Origin: CAZOEL01 sp964578835
GTDB lineage: Bacteria > Desulfobacterota > Syntrophobacteria > Syntrophobacterales > Syntrophobacteraceae
NCBI GenBank assembly: GCA_964578835.1
Contig: CAZOEL010000151.1
Coordinates: 1-7,025, forward strand
DNA length: 7,025 nucleotides
Direction: 5' to 3'
The notes below the pieces were generated by a model, which was not told where the DNA came from, made no database searches, and saw only the letters and a list, made by a program, of their open reading frames with translations. Below, one piece after another: positions 1-4,985 of this stretch. Position 1 is the stretch's first letter, and each line of letters opens with the position of its first letter. A program made the position numbers and the translations under genes.

Positions 1-46
1 GAAGGAGCATCTTCTTGCCGCGCTGTTCCGAAAGCAATTTGTGCAT
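1..46 (-). CDS. Start of an unidentified gene, cut by the left edge
   Basis: Reading leftward from an ATG at 46-44 gives an open frame of 15 codons (MHKLLSEQRGKKMLL) that is still open at the edge of the window. An AAAGGAAC ribosome binding site lies at 58-51, five bases before the ATG, which makes this a credible gene start. The peptide is basic and amphipathic and too short to assign to a family. It lies downstream of the IclR-type regulator on the same strand with a 157-base gap, so it is a natural candidate target of that regulator (inference). It could be an enzyme of organic-acid metabolism, but nothing visible proves this. Confidence 0.5.
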   Translation of the reverse strand, partial: MHKLLSEQRGKKMLL

Positions 47-203
47 GTTCGTTCCTTTACTCGATGGTCGTCTAATCGCTCGTTAGATTCGCCTTCAGAA
101 GCAAGGCGAGACTGGAGGTCCTCTGCTTTTAACGAATGACCTTCGTACTGCTGACGGCTCTCTCGATTGCCACAGTCGGAATAAGTCATCGGGAATGCAT
201 TCT
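47..203. promoter_or_regulatory. Intergenic region with three short inverted repeats
   Basis: This gap lies between the IclR-type gene and the start of the gene at the left edge. It holds TCTAA-N7-TTAGA (71-87), TCGCCTT-N7-AAGGCGA (89-109), ACGAA-N5-TTCGT (132-146) and a perfect palindrome GAATGCATTC (193-202) just after the regulator's stop. The first two share a 7-base spacer and lie side by side 25-65 bases upstream of the left-edge gene, which suits operator sites. No hairpin is followed by a T-run, so none looks like an intrinsic terminator. I see no clear -35/-10 pair for the left-edge gene. The arms are short and some may be chance. Confidence 0.3.
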
Positions 204-968
204 TCAGCCCTTGCCGTAGCCCAACCCCGAAGATATCGATCGAGCGCCTTCCTTAACCATTTCTATCAACTGCTCTTTGCCCTCTCCCAGTATCCTGGTC
301 CCCATTCCGGCCACAGAGATGGACGCGATGACGCTTCCCCTGTGATCGAAAATCGGAGCGGCCAACGAACAGACCTCGGATTCAAATTCAGAATCGCTTT
401 CACTGAAGCCCCGACTCCGAATGAGCGCAAGCTCACTTTTCAGGTCTTCAAGATTGGTGATTGTGTTCTTGTTGAGCTTTTCAAGCCCTCTTGCTTCGAT
501 CAGTCGTTCGATAAATCGATCGTCTTTGTAAGCCAAAACGACTTTCCCTGGAGAACCGGCATACAAAGGCAAAACCCCACCTTTGCCCGTGGTTATTTTT
601 ATCGTTCTGGGGCTTTCGACCACATCGACGCAGACTAGATCCAGGCCGTCAAGCACGGTCAAGAATGTTGTCTCCATGGTGCGCTCATTCAAAGATCTTA
701 GATGGGGAGCGGCAATCTCAATGACGGAATTGTTCTCAGCAGCAAGAAGGCCCAGGCGAAGAATAGTAAGGCCCAGGCGAAATTTGCTGGTTCTGGCGTC
801 TTTTGTGAGTATTTGCTTGTTGAGGAAAACCTGCAAGTATCTGTATGTTGTGCTCAAAGGCATTGAAATGTAGTCCGAAATCTCCTGAGCGGACAACTCC
901 TGATGTTTAGGATCGAAAAGGCATAGTATATCAACCACTTTTTCCAGCGTACCAAACGGCTTGCTCAC
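204..968 (-). CDS. IclR-family transcriptional regulator
   Basis: This 254-residue protein has the usual length and layout of the IclR family. Residues 5-60 form the N-terminal winged helix-turn-helix, with LSAQEISDYISMPLSTTYRYLQ as the HTH and KFRLGLTILRLG as the linker that normally reads YRLG...LG. Residues 80-250 form the effector-binding domain, seen in LPLYAGSPGKVVLAY (133-147) and in RGFSESDSEFESEVCSLAAP (186-205) followed by VIASISVAGM. Such proteins bind DNA as dimers or tetramers and respond to small organic acids, often aromatic or central-metabolism carboxylates. The start is GTG at 968, with GGGAG about eight bases upstream; no better start is seen. The partial gene to the left on the same strand is the likeliest target, and the TRAP operon is another possibility. 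The effector is unknown. The linker is encoded by an in-frame 21-base repeat. Confidence 0.92.
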   Translation of the reverse strand: MSKPFGTLEKVVDILCLFDPKHQELSAQEISDYISMPLSTTYRYLQVFLNKQILTKDARTSKFRLGLTILRLGLLAAENNSVIEIAAPHLRSLNERTMETTFLTVLDGLDLVCVDVVESPRTIKITTGKGGVLPLYAGSPGKVVLAYKDDRFIERLIEARGLEKLNKNTITNLEDLKSELALIRSRGFSESDSEFESEVCSLAAPIFDHRGSVIASISVAGMGTRILGEGKEQLIEMVKEGARSISSGLGYGKG

Positions 969-1063
969 AACCAGATCTCCCGCGCTTCCTTATCTCATAT
1001 CCAGTAGACTGCCCAATGCCCCAAGCTCCGCACCTGCGCCCGAGTTGAAGACGGCCTTATCAC

Positions 1064-1136
1064 CTTCACCGCCTTTTCGCTCCACCCACCTCCAATTCGC
1101 TGCTTCACGGCGCCTTTTCGTCCCCAAGGTCCAATT
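1064..1136. repeat. Imperfect tandem duplication in the IclR leader
   Basis: Copy 1 (1064-1097) and copy 2 (1103-1136) are each 34 bases, with a period of 39. Both read CTTCAC, then CGCCTTTTCG, then TCC and finally TCCAATT. They differ by a GG insertion in copy 2 and a diverged stretch of about six bases before TCCAATT. Read on the minus strand this lies in the untranslated leader of the regulator gene, between its promoter and its GTG start. The function is unknown; it may simply be an old local duplication. Confidence 0.6.
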
Positions 1137-1137
1137 T

Positions 1138-1203
1138 ATTACTACATTGTGGGAACTCATTACTATTAGGTGGTAATTTAGAATGACATAATCCGACTGT
1201 CAA
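1138..1203 (-). promoter_or_regulatory. Promoter of the IclR-type gene with paired direct repeats
   Basis: On the minus strand a perfect -35 box TTGACA (1203-1198) is followed by a 17-base spacer and a -10 box TAAATT (1180-1175, four of six consensus positions). Transcription would start near 1168, giving a leader of about 200 bases before the GTG. Just downstream of the -10 box the plus strand carries ATTACTA twice (1138-1144 and 1159-1165), exactly 21 bases or two helical turns apart. That is a plausible operator for autorepression by the IclR-type protein (inference). The promoter call is based on the sequence; the operator call is weaker. Confidence 0.65.
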
Positions 1204-1340
1204 CAAAAAAATAGAACCTCTGAAAATGAGGAGCTTAATCTCTGTACAGTTAGAGGTAGAGCATGATAAGTGAAGGACGCACAGGAGAAACATACTGCTG
1301 GAAATAAGTCTAATAAGAGGTTTCCACTCATTTCCGTTTG

Positions 1341-1369
1341 TTGACAAAAAGATCTGCGGATAGAATTGA
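1341..1369 (+). promoter_or_regulatory. Possible promoter for the PilZ gene
   Basis: A perfect TTGACA lies at 1341-1346. The best -10 match, TAGAAT (1361-1366), is only 14 bases downstream, which is short. At the usual 17 bases the hexamer is AATTGA (1364-1369), a poor match. This is the only clear -35 box in the right direction upstream of the PilZ gene, and it would give a leader of roughly 200 bases. Confidence 0.3.
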
Positions 1370-1450
1370 TGCGGTGATTTCAGTGGAGAATCCACTAATG
1401 GGATCAATGGCGAGAGAAGAGGGTCCGTTCCGAAGTGGAGGAATCTGTAA

Positions 1451-1491
1451 TTCTCGGGAAGTCAGGCCGCGGGCAACCGCATCTCCGAGAA
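1451..1491 (+). other. Structured leader element with a GNRA tetraloop
   Basis: TTCTCGG (1451-1457) pairs perfectly with CCGAGAA (1485-1491). Inside, GCGG (1469-1472) pairs with CCGC (1477-1480) across a GCAA loop, a stable GNRA tetraloop. An asymmetric internal loop separates the two stems. The element lies 87 bases before the PilZ start, in its presumed leader. It does not show the conserved sequence of the c-di-GMP class I riboswitch and has no T-run, so it is neither an evident riboswitch of that class nor a terminator. Confidence 0.3.
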
Positions 1492-1577
1492 GACCCTAAA
1501 AAGCTGTAGAGTGACCTCCGTTCGAACACCTGGACATTCACTTCTATTTTTAAGACGACATAACCTTGGAGCCTCAC

Positions 1578-2684
1578 ATGTCCAATAATGAAAACCATGA
1601 TGACACCAAAGCGCTCTCAGACGAAAACAGTTTTAGAGACCTTATTCAGTCTCTCATGGAAGGGAGAAAAAGCCGGGAGCTGAGGAGATATTCAAGGTTT
1701 CCCGCAAGGAATTCGATCGTCCCGGAATCTGAGCTCAGCTCTTCACTCGAAGACCGGAGAGAGGGTTTTTCTACAAGAGCCACATCGGATCTTTCATCTC
1801 GAGCGACCGCTAAGCCTGCTATGGAAGTCCGCGGACTTAAAGATCTCATACTTCCCTTCGATGTCATAGACTTCTCGGAGCAAGGCCTACAGGTAAGAAC
1901 AAATGCTGTTAATGTGCTGCTACTCTCTTCAAGTGAAATAAGCCTCCGAGTTAGAGGCTTCTCCATACCAGTTGAGCTTAAATGGTATAAACCGGAAGAG
2001 AAAAAGGCCAGAATCGGTCTGGGGTTTGCGGCCGATCCTTTCTGCAGTTTGGGCGCCGCCAATCTTCTCGTGGACTTGAGCGATGATCTCCTCGATTACA
2101 TGTTGAGCCCGAAAGCCCATATTGCGTTTGTTGACGCCGGCAGCGCCTGCGGTTTCACCGCGTTGGCAATTTTGATCAATCTGCGCTTCAGATTGATCCA
2201 GGCGATAGCCGCTTGCCGCAGCAAAAAGAACAATGGATGCAAAGAATCAGACACGGCTGCCTGCGGCGACGCATCTCGCCAGGTAGAAGACTGCCCTCCT
2301 CGCTATGTAGGATTCAGCGGCGGCGGGGAAACGGACCTGATGAGCTCGGTCCTCAGAGACCATATAAGAAGCTTTTTGAAATTATCGCCCAAATTAGAAA
2401 TCTGTTTCCTGCATGAAGGAGCGGAAGTTTATTTCTCCCGGCGTGAAATTTTACAGGTGCTGGCTGATTGTCTGGTTCCGAACAAAGAAGATTACAACAG
2501 CTTGATGAGTGGCAAATCAAACGGCGAAGTGATTTCCAAGTATTTTAGCTGTGTTTCTAGAAACTATCCAAGGATAGTTGAAGAACTGCTTCTAATGAGG
2601 GAATTCATCCACTATAGCGCCAGTATCCTTCGGACCCGAGCCATGATGAACGAAGCTATCGATATCCTAATAAAGATCAATTAG
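1578..2684 (+). CDS. PilZ-domain protein with unknown C-terminal region
   Basis: This 368-residue protein shows the two signature elements of PilZ, a c-di-GMP-binding domain: RRYSR (residues 36-40, the RxxxR motif) and DFSEQG (98-103, the DxSxxG motif). These are followed by a beta-rich stretch ending in RIGLGF (145-150), as in other PilZ domains. The gap between the two motifs is 57 residues, longer than usual, because of an S/R-rich, low-complexity insert (about 44-85). Residues 160-368 are mostly helical in appearance, with a hydrophobic stretch near 190-212 and a charged C-terminus; I do not recognise a family there. The likely role is to sense c-di-GMP and act on a partner (inference). 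The start is ATG 1578, with GGAG six bases upstream; a TTG four codons earlier overlaps that site. The gene stands alone on the plus strand and shows no clear link to the TRAP operon. Confidence 0.75.
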   Translation: MSNNENHDDTKALSDENSFRDLIQSLMEGRKSRELRRYSRFPARNSIVPESELSSSLEDRREGFSTRATSDLSSRATAKPAMEVRGLKDLILPFDVIDFSEQGLQVRTNAVNVLLLSSSEISLRVRGFSIPVELKWYKPEEKKARIGLGFAADPFCSLGAANLLVDLSDDLLDYMLSPKAHIAFVDAGSACGFTALAILINLRFRLIQAIAACRSKKNNGCKESDTAACGDASRQVEDCPPRYVGFSGGGETDLMSSVLRDHIRSFLKLSPKLEICFLHEGAEVYFSRREILQVLADCLVPNKEDYNSLMSGKSNGEVISKYFSCVSRNYPRIVEELLLMREFIHYSASILRTRAMMNEAIDILIKIN

Positions 2685-2705
2685 CTGCGTTCTATTGCAG
2701 GGCGA

Positions 2706-2742
2706 CGTCCTTGCCCTTGATGAAATGAAACGAGCAAGGACG
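2706..2742 (+). terminator. Weak hairpin after the PilZ gene
   Basis: CGTCCTTGC (2706-2714) pairs with GCAAGGACG (2734-2742) across a 19-base loop, and a further GC pair may form beyond two mismatches. It starts 22 bases after the PilZ stop. No run of T follows, so it may be a 3'-end stabilising hairpin or a poor intrinsic terminator. GCTGCGT at 2684-2690 could pair instead with ACGCAGC at 2740-2746. Confidence 0.35.
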
Positions 2743-2927
2743 CAGCAGAATGGTCGTGGACTGCAGGGATTGGCGCTTTTGTACCCAACAGATATTTGCG
2801 CCCCCTCTCGTATTACTTCATAAACTTGACTCATCGCGAAATGAGGCTTTCTATTGAGTGCAAGGAGGCAGTTCTCAGTTCTTTTTCATCAAATTCTAAA
2901 GCCTTACCCAGTTACCCCAAAAACTTC

Positions 2928-2975
2928 TTGACATGAAAATCGTGGACCTGTAAAACGTAAGACGTATTTGCGTTT
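2928..2975 (+). promoter_or_regulatory. Main candidate promoter of the TRAP operon with operator-like repeat
   Basis: A perfect -35 box TTGACA (2928-2933), a 17-base spacer and TAAAAC (2951-2956, four of six positions) form the best promoter in this gap. Transcription would start near 2963, about 370 bases before dctP. An inverted repeat, AAACGTAA (2953-2960) and TTGCGTTT (2968-2975), with one mismatch and a 7-base centre, overlaps the -10 box and the start point. That is the position expected of a repressor site. Its arm and spacer size suits a dimeric regulator, but which one binds is unknown. Confidence 0.55.
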
Positions 2976-3197
2976 CATATCGCGCAACTCTTCATACTCA
3001 TGCGATGAGGCCATCTCTCAGAGCAAGAACACACGCCTCCCGTTATTTGTGAATGCTTTGCATGAAAATGAACAGTTTCACATTGACAATGCAGTGGACT
3101 GTGTTTCATCTTTGCGAAGCTCCGCCGCTAAGTTCCATACCTAAGCTGCGGCGACTGCGTCTGTTTCAATAGCCTCTTGCGCCTACTGGCCGGGGCG

Positions 3198-3227
3198 CTG
3201 AAGGCTGGCGGCCGCCGATCGTATAAA
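3198..3227 (+). promoter_or_regulatory. Secondary promoter candidate close to dctP
   Basis: TATAAA (3222-3227) matches the -10 consensus at five of six positions. The nearest -35 candidate, CTGAAG (3198-3203), is poor but at an 18-base spacing. The spacer contains the perfect 10-base palindrome GGCGGCCGCC (3207-3216). A weak -35 box with a palindrome between the boxes would fit an activated or repressed promoter (inference). The leader would be about 100 bases. Confidence 0.25.
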
Positions 3228-3261
3228 TGAAAGCAATAGAAAAATATCAGTAACTTAAAGG

Positions 3262-3301
3262 GTTATGAGGAGATCGCTTATTCTGTTGGGTCCCTTATAA
3301 C
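3262..3301 (+). promoter_or_regulatory. Leader hairpin upstream of dctP
   Basis: GTTATGAGG (3262-3270) pairs as RNA with CCTTATAAC (3293-3301), nine pairs including one G-U, across a 22-base loop. It ends 31 bases before the dctP start. The stem contains the ATG of an 11-codon open frame (MRRSLILLGPL, 3265-3300). It could affect mRNA stability or translation; this is inferred from the pairing alone. Confidence 0.3.
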
Positions 3302-3332
3302 GAGCTAACAACACCATTTAACAGGGGGTATT

Positions 3333-4346
3333 ATGAAAAAGTTGTCGCTTATGTTGCTTTCGTGCATCATCCTTGCTTCTTTCTGTTTAGTCGCGTCGCC
3401 CGGAGCTTTATCGGCGCAAGAAATAAAGCTCAATTATTCGAGCTTCTTCCCGGCGCCGCACAAAAACAGCCAGCTTTCCGAAGAATGGTCCAGAGAAATC
3501 GAAAAACGGACCAACGGCAAGGTAAAAATCACTTACTTTCCGGGAGGCACGCTCACACCTGCGCCACAGACCTTTGACGGCGTAGTGAACGGAATCACAG
3601 ACATCGGCCTCAGCTGTTTCGCCTACACCAGGGGCAAGTTTCCCCTCATGGAAGTCCTCGACCTTCCTCTCGGTTATACGAGCGGTATGCAGGCAACAAA
3701 TCTGGTGAATGCCTTTTACGCCAAATTCAAACCTAAAGAGCTCGACCAGGTAAAAGTGCTCTATCTCCATGCTCACGGTCCTGGCATCCTTCATTCCAAA
3801 GCTCCCATTGCGACACTCGATGACATGGCGGGCAAAAAGATTCGAGCAACCGGCTTTGCCGCAAAGATCGTTACCGCTTTGGGTGGCGCGCCTGTAGGCA
3901 CGTCTATGCCGGAAACATACGAAGCGCTGCGCACCGGCGTAGCCGAAGGCGCGCTGGCGCCCATTGAATCGCTTCAGGGATGGAAGTGGGGAGAAGTCGT
4001 CAACGACACAACCACCAACTACGGCTCAGCCTACACCACCAGCATGTTTATTGTTATGAACAAGGCCAAATGGGACGCCCTACCGCCGGACGTGCAGGCT
4101 GTTTTCGAAGAAGTCAGCAAAGAGTGGATCGTAAAGCAGGGGCAGCTTTGGGATGATATAGACAAAGAAGGCATGGAATTCACCAAAGCAAGAGGCAACA
4201 AGATCATTGCCCTTTCTGCGGAGGAAGACGCCAAATGGACAGCTAAGGTAAAACCCTTGCTCGATGAATATGTTGCGGGAGCTAAGGCCAAGGGCTTGCC
4301 GGGCGATGAAGCTTTGAATTTCTGCCTGGATTTCTTGAAAAAATAA
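3333..4346 (+). CDS. dctP: TRAP transporter periplasmic binding protein, DctP family
   Basis: This 337-residue protein has a clear Sec signal peptide: KK, then a hydrophobic core at residues 4-21, and probable cleavage after LSA at 28. The mature part (from QEIKLNYSSFFP) is a DctP-type two-lobed binding protein of normal length. The segment GKKIRATGFAAKIV...ALGGAPVGTSMPETYEALRTGVAEG (168-206) is the family's central signature. R171 is the arginine that usually makes a salt bridge with the substrate carboxylate. MFIVMNKAKWDALPPDVQAVFEE (238-260) is also typical. The protein would capture an organic acid in the periplasm and pass it to DctQM. The ligand cannot be deduced. The start is ATG 3333, with AGGGGG four bases upstream. 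It is the first gene of the operon and is separated from dctQ by terminator-like hairpins. Confidence 0.93.
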   Translation: MKKLSLMLLSCIILASFCLVASPGALSAQEIKLNYSSFFPAPHKNSQLSEEWSREIEKRTNGKVKITYFPGGTLTPAPQTFDGVVNGITDIGLSCFAYTRGKFPLMEVLDLPLGYTSGMQATNLVNAFYAKFKPKELDQVKVLYLHAHGPGILHSKAPIATLDDMAGKKIRATGFAAKIVTALGGAPVGTSMPETYEALRTGVAEGALAPIESLQGWKWGEVVNDTTTNYGSAYTTSMFIVMNKAKWDALPPDVQAVFEEVSKEWIVKQGQLWDDIDKEGMEFTKARGNKIIALSAEEDAKWTAKVKPLLDEYVAGAKAKGLPGDEALNFCLDFLKK

Positions 4347-4372
4347 GCAGTTGAAACGGGAGTAGACTTGAT

Positions 4373-4402
4373 GGGAAGGGGTGAGATGATGCGCCCCTTC
4401 TT
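4373..4402 (+). terminator. Terminator-like hairpin between dctP and dctQ
   Basis: GAAGGGG (4375-4381) pairs perfectly with CCCCTTC (4394-4400). The stem extends to about 11 pairs with G-U pairs on both sides and closes on an 8-base loop (4384-4391). TTTATTG follows the stem. It starts 26 bases after the dctP stop and looks like a partial intrinsic terminator or 3' stabiliser. It would let the cell make more binding protein than membrane subunits, which is known for binding-protein operons. Confidence 0.6.
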
Positions 4403-4429
4403 TATTGTCAGGACAAGAAAGTCGAGGGA

Positions 4430-4446
4430 AGGGGCAGAAAGCCCCT
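4430..4446 (+). other. Second intercistronic hairpin
   Basis: AGGGGC (4430-4435) pairs perfectly with GCCCCT (4441-4446) across a 5-base loop AGAAA. It follows the first hairpin by 27 bases and has no T-run. Together the two form tandem hairpins between dctP and dctQ, consistent with mRNA processing or stabilisation at the dctP 3' end. Confidence 0.45.
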
Positions 4447-4502
4447 GCGGTAGGCGTCGATCAGGAAAGACTTATTATGGAGGAGCTCCGGCTGGAGAAG
4501 AT

Positions 4503-4985
4503 ATGGAAGGATATTTGAAATTTGTTGAAAAATTGAGCACGTTCTTGAATGTCATCGCGGGAACGGCTTTAACGTTCATCATGCTGCTTACAGTGTCAGA
4601 CGTGGTGCTGAGATATTTTGGAAAACCGATCGTCGGGACCTTTGAGATGGTTGGCCTGGGCGGCGCAGTCGCCATTGCTTTCGGAATTCCAGTCACTTCA
4701 TTTTATAGAGGCCACATCTTTGTTGATTTCTTCGTTCAGAAATTCCCCCAACTGGGCCAAAACCTGGTAAACCTCATCACAAGGGCCGCCAGCTTCACCA
4801 TCTTCATCTGGATTGCCTACAATCTTTTTATTTATTCAAATGATCTTCTCAGATCAGGAGAGGTCACGCTTACCAGGCAGATTCCCTTTTACCCCATTGG
4901 ATTTGCGATCGGCGGGTGCTGCATTATTCAATGTCTGGTGCTGATCGGGGACGTAATGAAGATCTTTGGAGGCCAATATGAGTGA
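4503..4985 (+). CDS. dctQ: TRAP transporter small membrane subunit, DctQ family
   Basis: This 160-residue protein has four predicted membrane segments, at about 14-36, 47-66, 90-112 and 129-150, the layout of DctQ. VSDVVLRYFGKPIVGTFEMV (31-50) and YRGHIFVDFF (68-77) match conserved family positions. It pairs with DctM in the inner membrane and is needed for uptake; its exact part is not fully settled. The start is ATG 4503, with GGAG (4494-4497) five bases upstream. An in-frame start at 4368 would add 45 unrelated, basic residues and read straight through the intercistronic hairpin, so I reject it. The gene ends eight bases inside dctM, so their translation is probably coupled. Confidence 0.9.
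   Translation: MEGYLKFVEKLSTFLNVIAGTALTFIMLLTVSDVVLRYFGKPIVGTFEMVGLGGAVAIAFGIPVTSFYRGHIFVDFFVQKFPQLGQNLVNLITRAASFTIFIWIAYNLFIYSNDLLRSGEVTLTRQIPFYPIGFAIGGCCIIQCLVLIGDVMKIFGGQYE

Larger units (their letters stand above)
969..1577. other. 609-base gap between the IclR and PilZ genes
   Basis: The two flanking genes point away from each other. The gap has no convincing gene: the open frames in it lack ribosome binding sites and family-like sequence. Its left part (969-1168) is the leader of the regulator and carries a tandem 34-base duplication. Around 1138-1203 it is AT-rich and contains the regulator's promoter. At 1341-1369 there is a possible rightward promoter, and at 1451-1491 a structured element in the leader of the PilZ gene. 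An 8-base palindrome CTGTACAG lies at 1242-1249. Confidence 0.6.
2685..3332. other. 648-base gap before the TRAP operon
   Basis: No convincing gene lies here on either strand. The gap holds an imperfect hairpin after the PilZ gene (2706-2742), a strong promoter with an overlapping inverted repeat (2928-2975), two CTCAT...ATGAG inverted repeats (2830-2845 and 2997-3009), a CGCCGC/GCGGCG inverted repeat (3123-3153), a weaker promoter with a 10-base palindrome in its spacer (3198-3227), and a hairpin with a tiny open frame (3262-3301). The nonamer CATGAAAAT occurs twice (2932-2940 and 3061-3069). The stretch reads as a long regulatory region for the transporter. Confidence 0.6.

Noticed and set aside
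195..638. Open frame of 147 codons on the plus strand
   Set aside because: It lies inside the IclR-type gene on the opposite strand, has no ribosome binding site and resembles no family.
1451..1500. c-di-GMP class I riboswitch before the PilZ gene
   Set aside because: The conserved sequences of that riboswitch class are missing; only a generic GNRA hairpin is seen.
1105..1598. Two minus-strand open frames in the gap before the PilZ gene
   Set aside because: They have no ribosome binding site and no domain-like sequence, and one overlaps the regulator's promoter.
2826..2868. TTGACT promoter-like box and an AAGGAGG ribosome binding site
   Set aside because: No good -10 box lies at the right distance, and no start codon follows the AAGGAGG within a usable distance.
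3181..3220. Sigma-54 promoter upstream of dctP
   Set aside because: TGGCCG and TGGCGG occur, but neither has a matching TTGC box at the fixed spacing.
4368..4502. Longer dctQ start at TTG 4368
   Set aside because: It would add 45 basic residues foreign to the family and translate through a terminator-like hairpin; ATG 4503 has a proper binding site.
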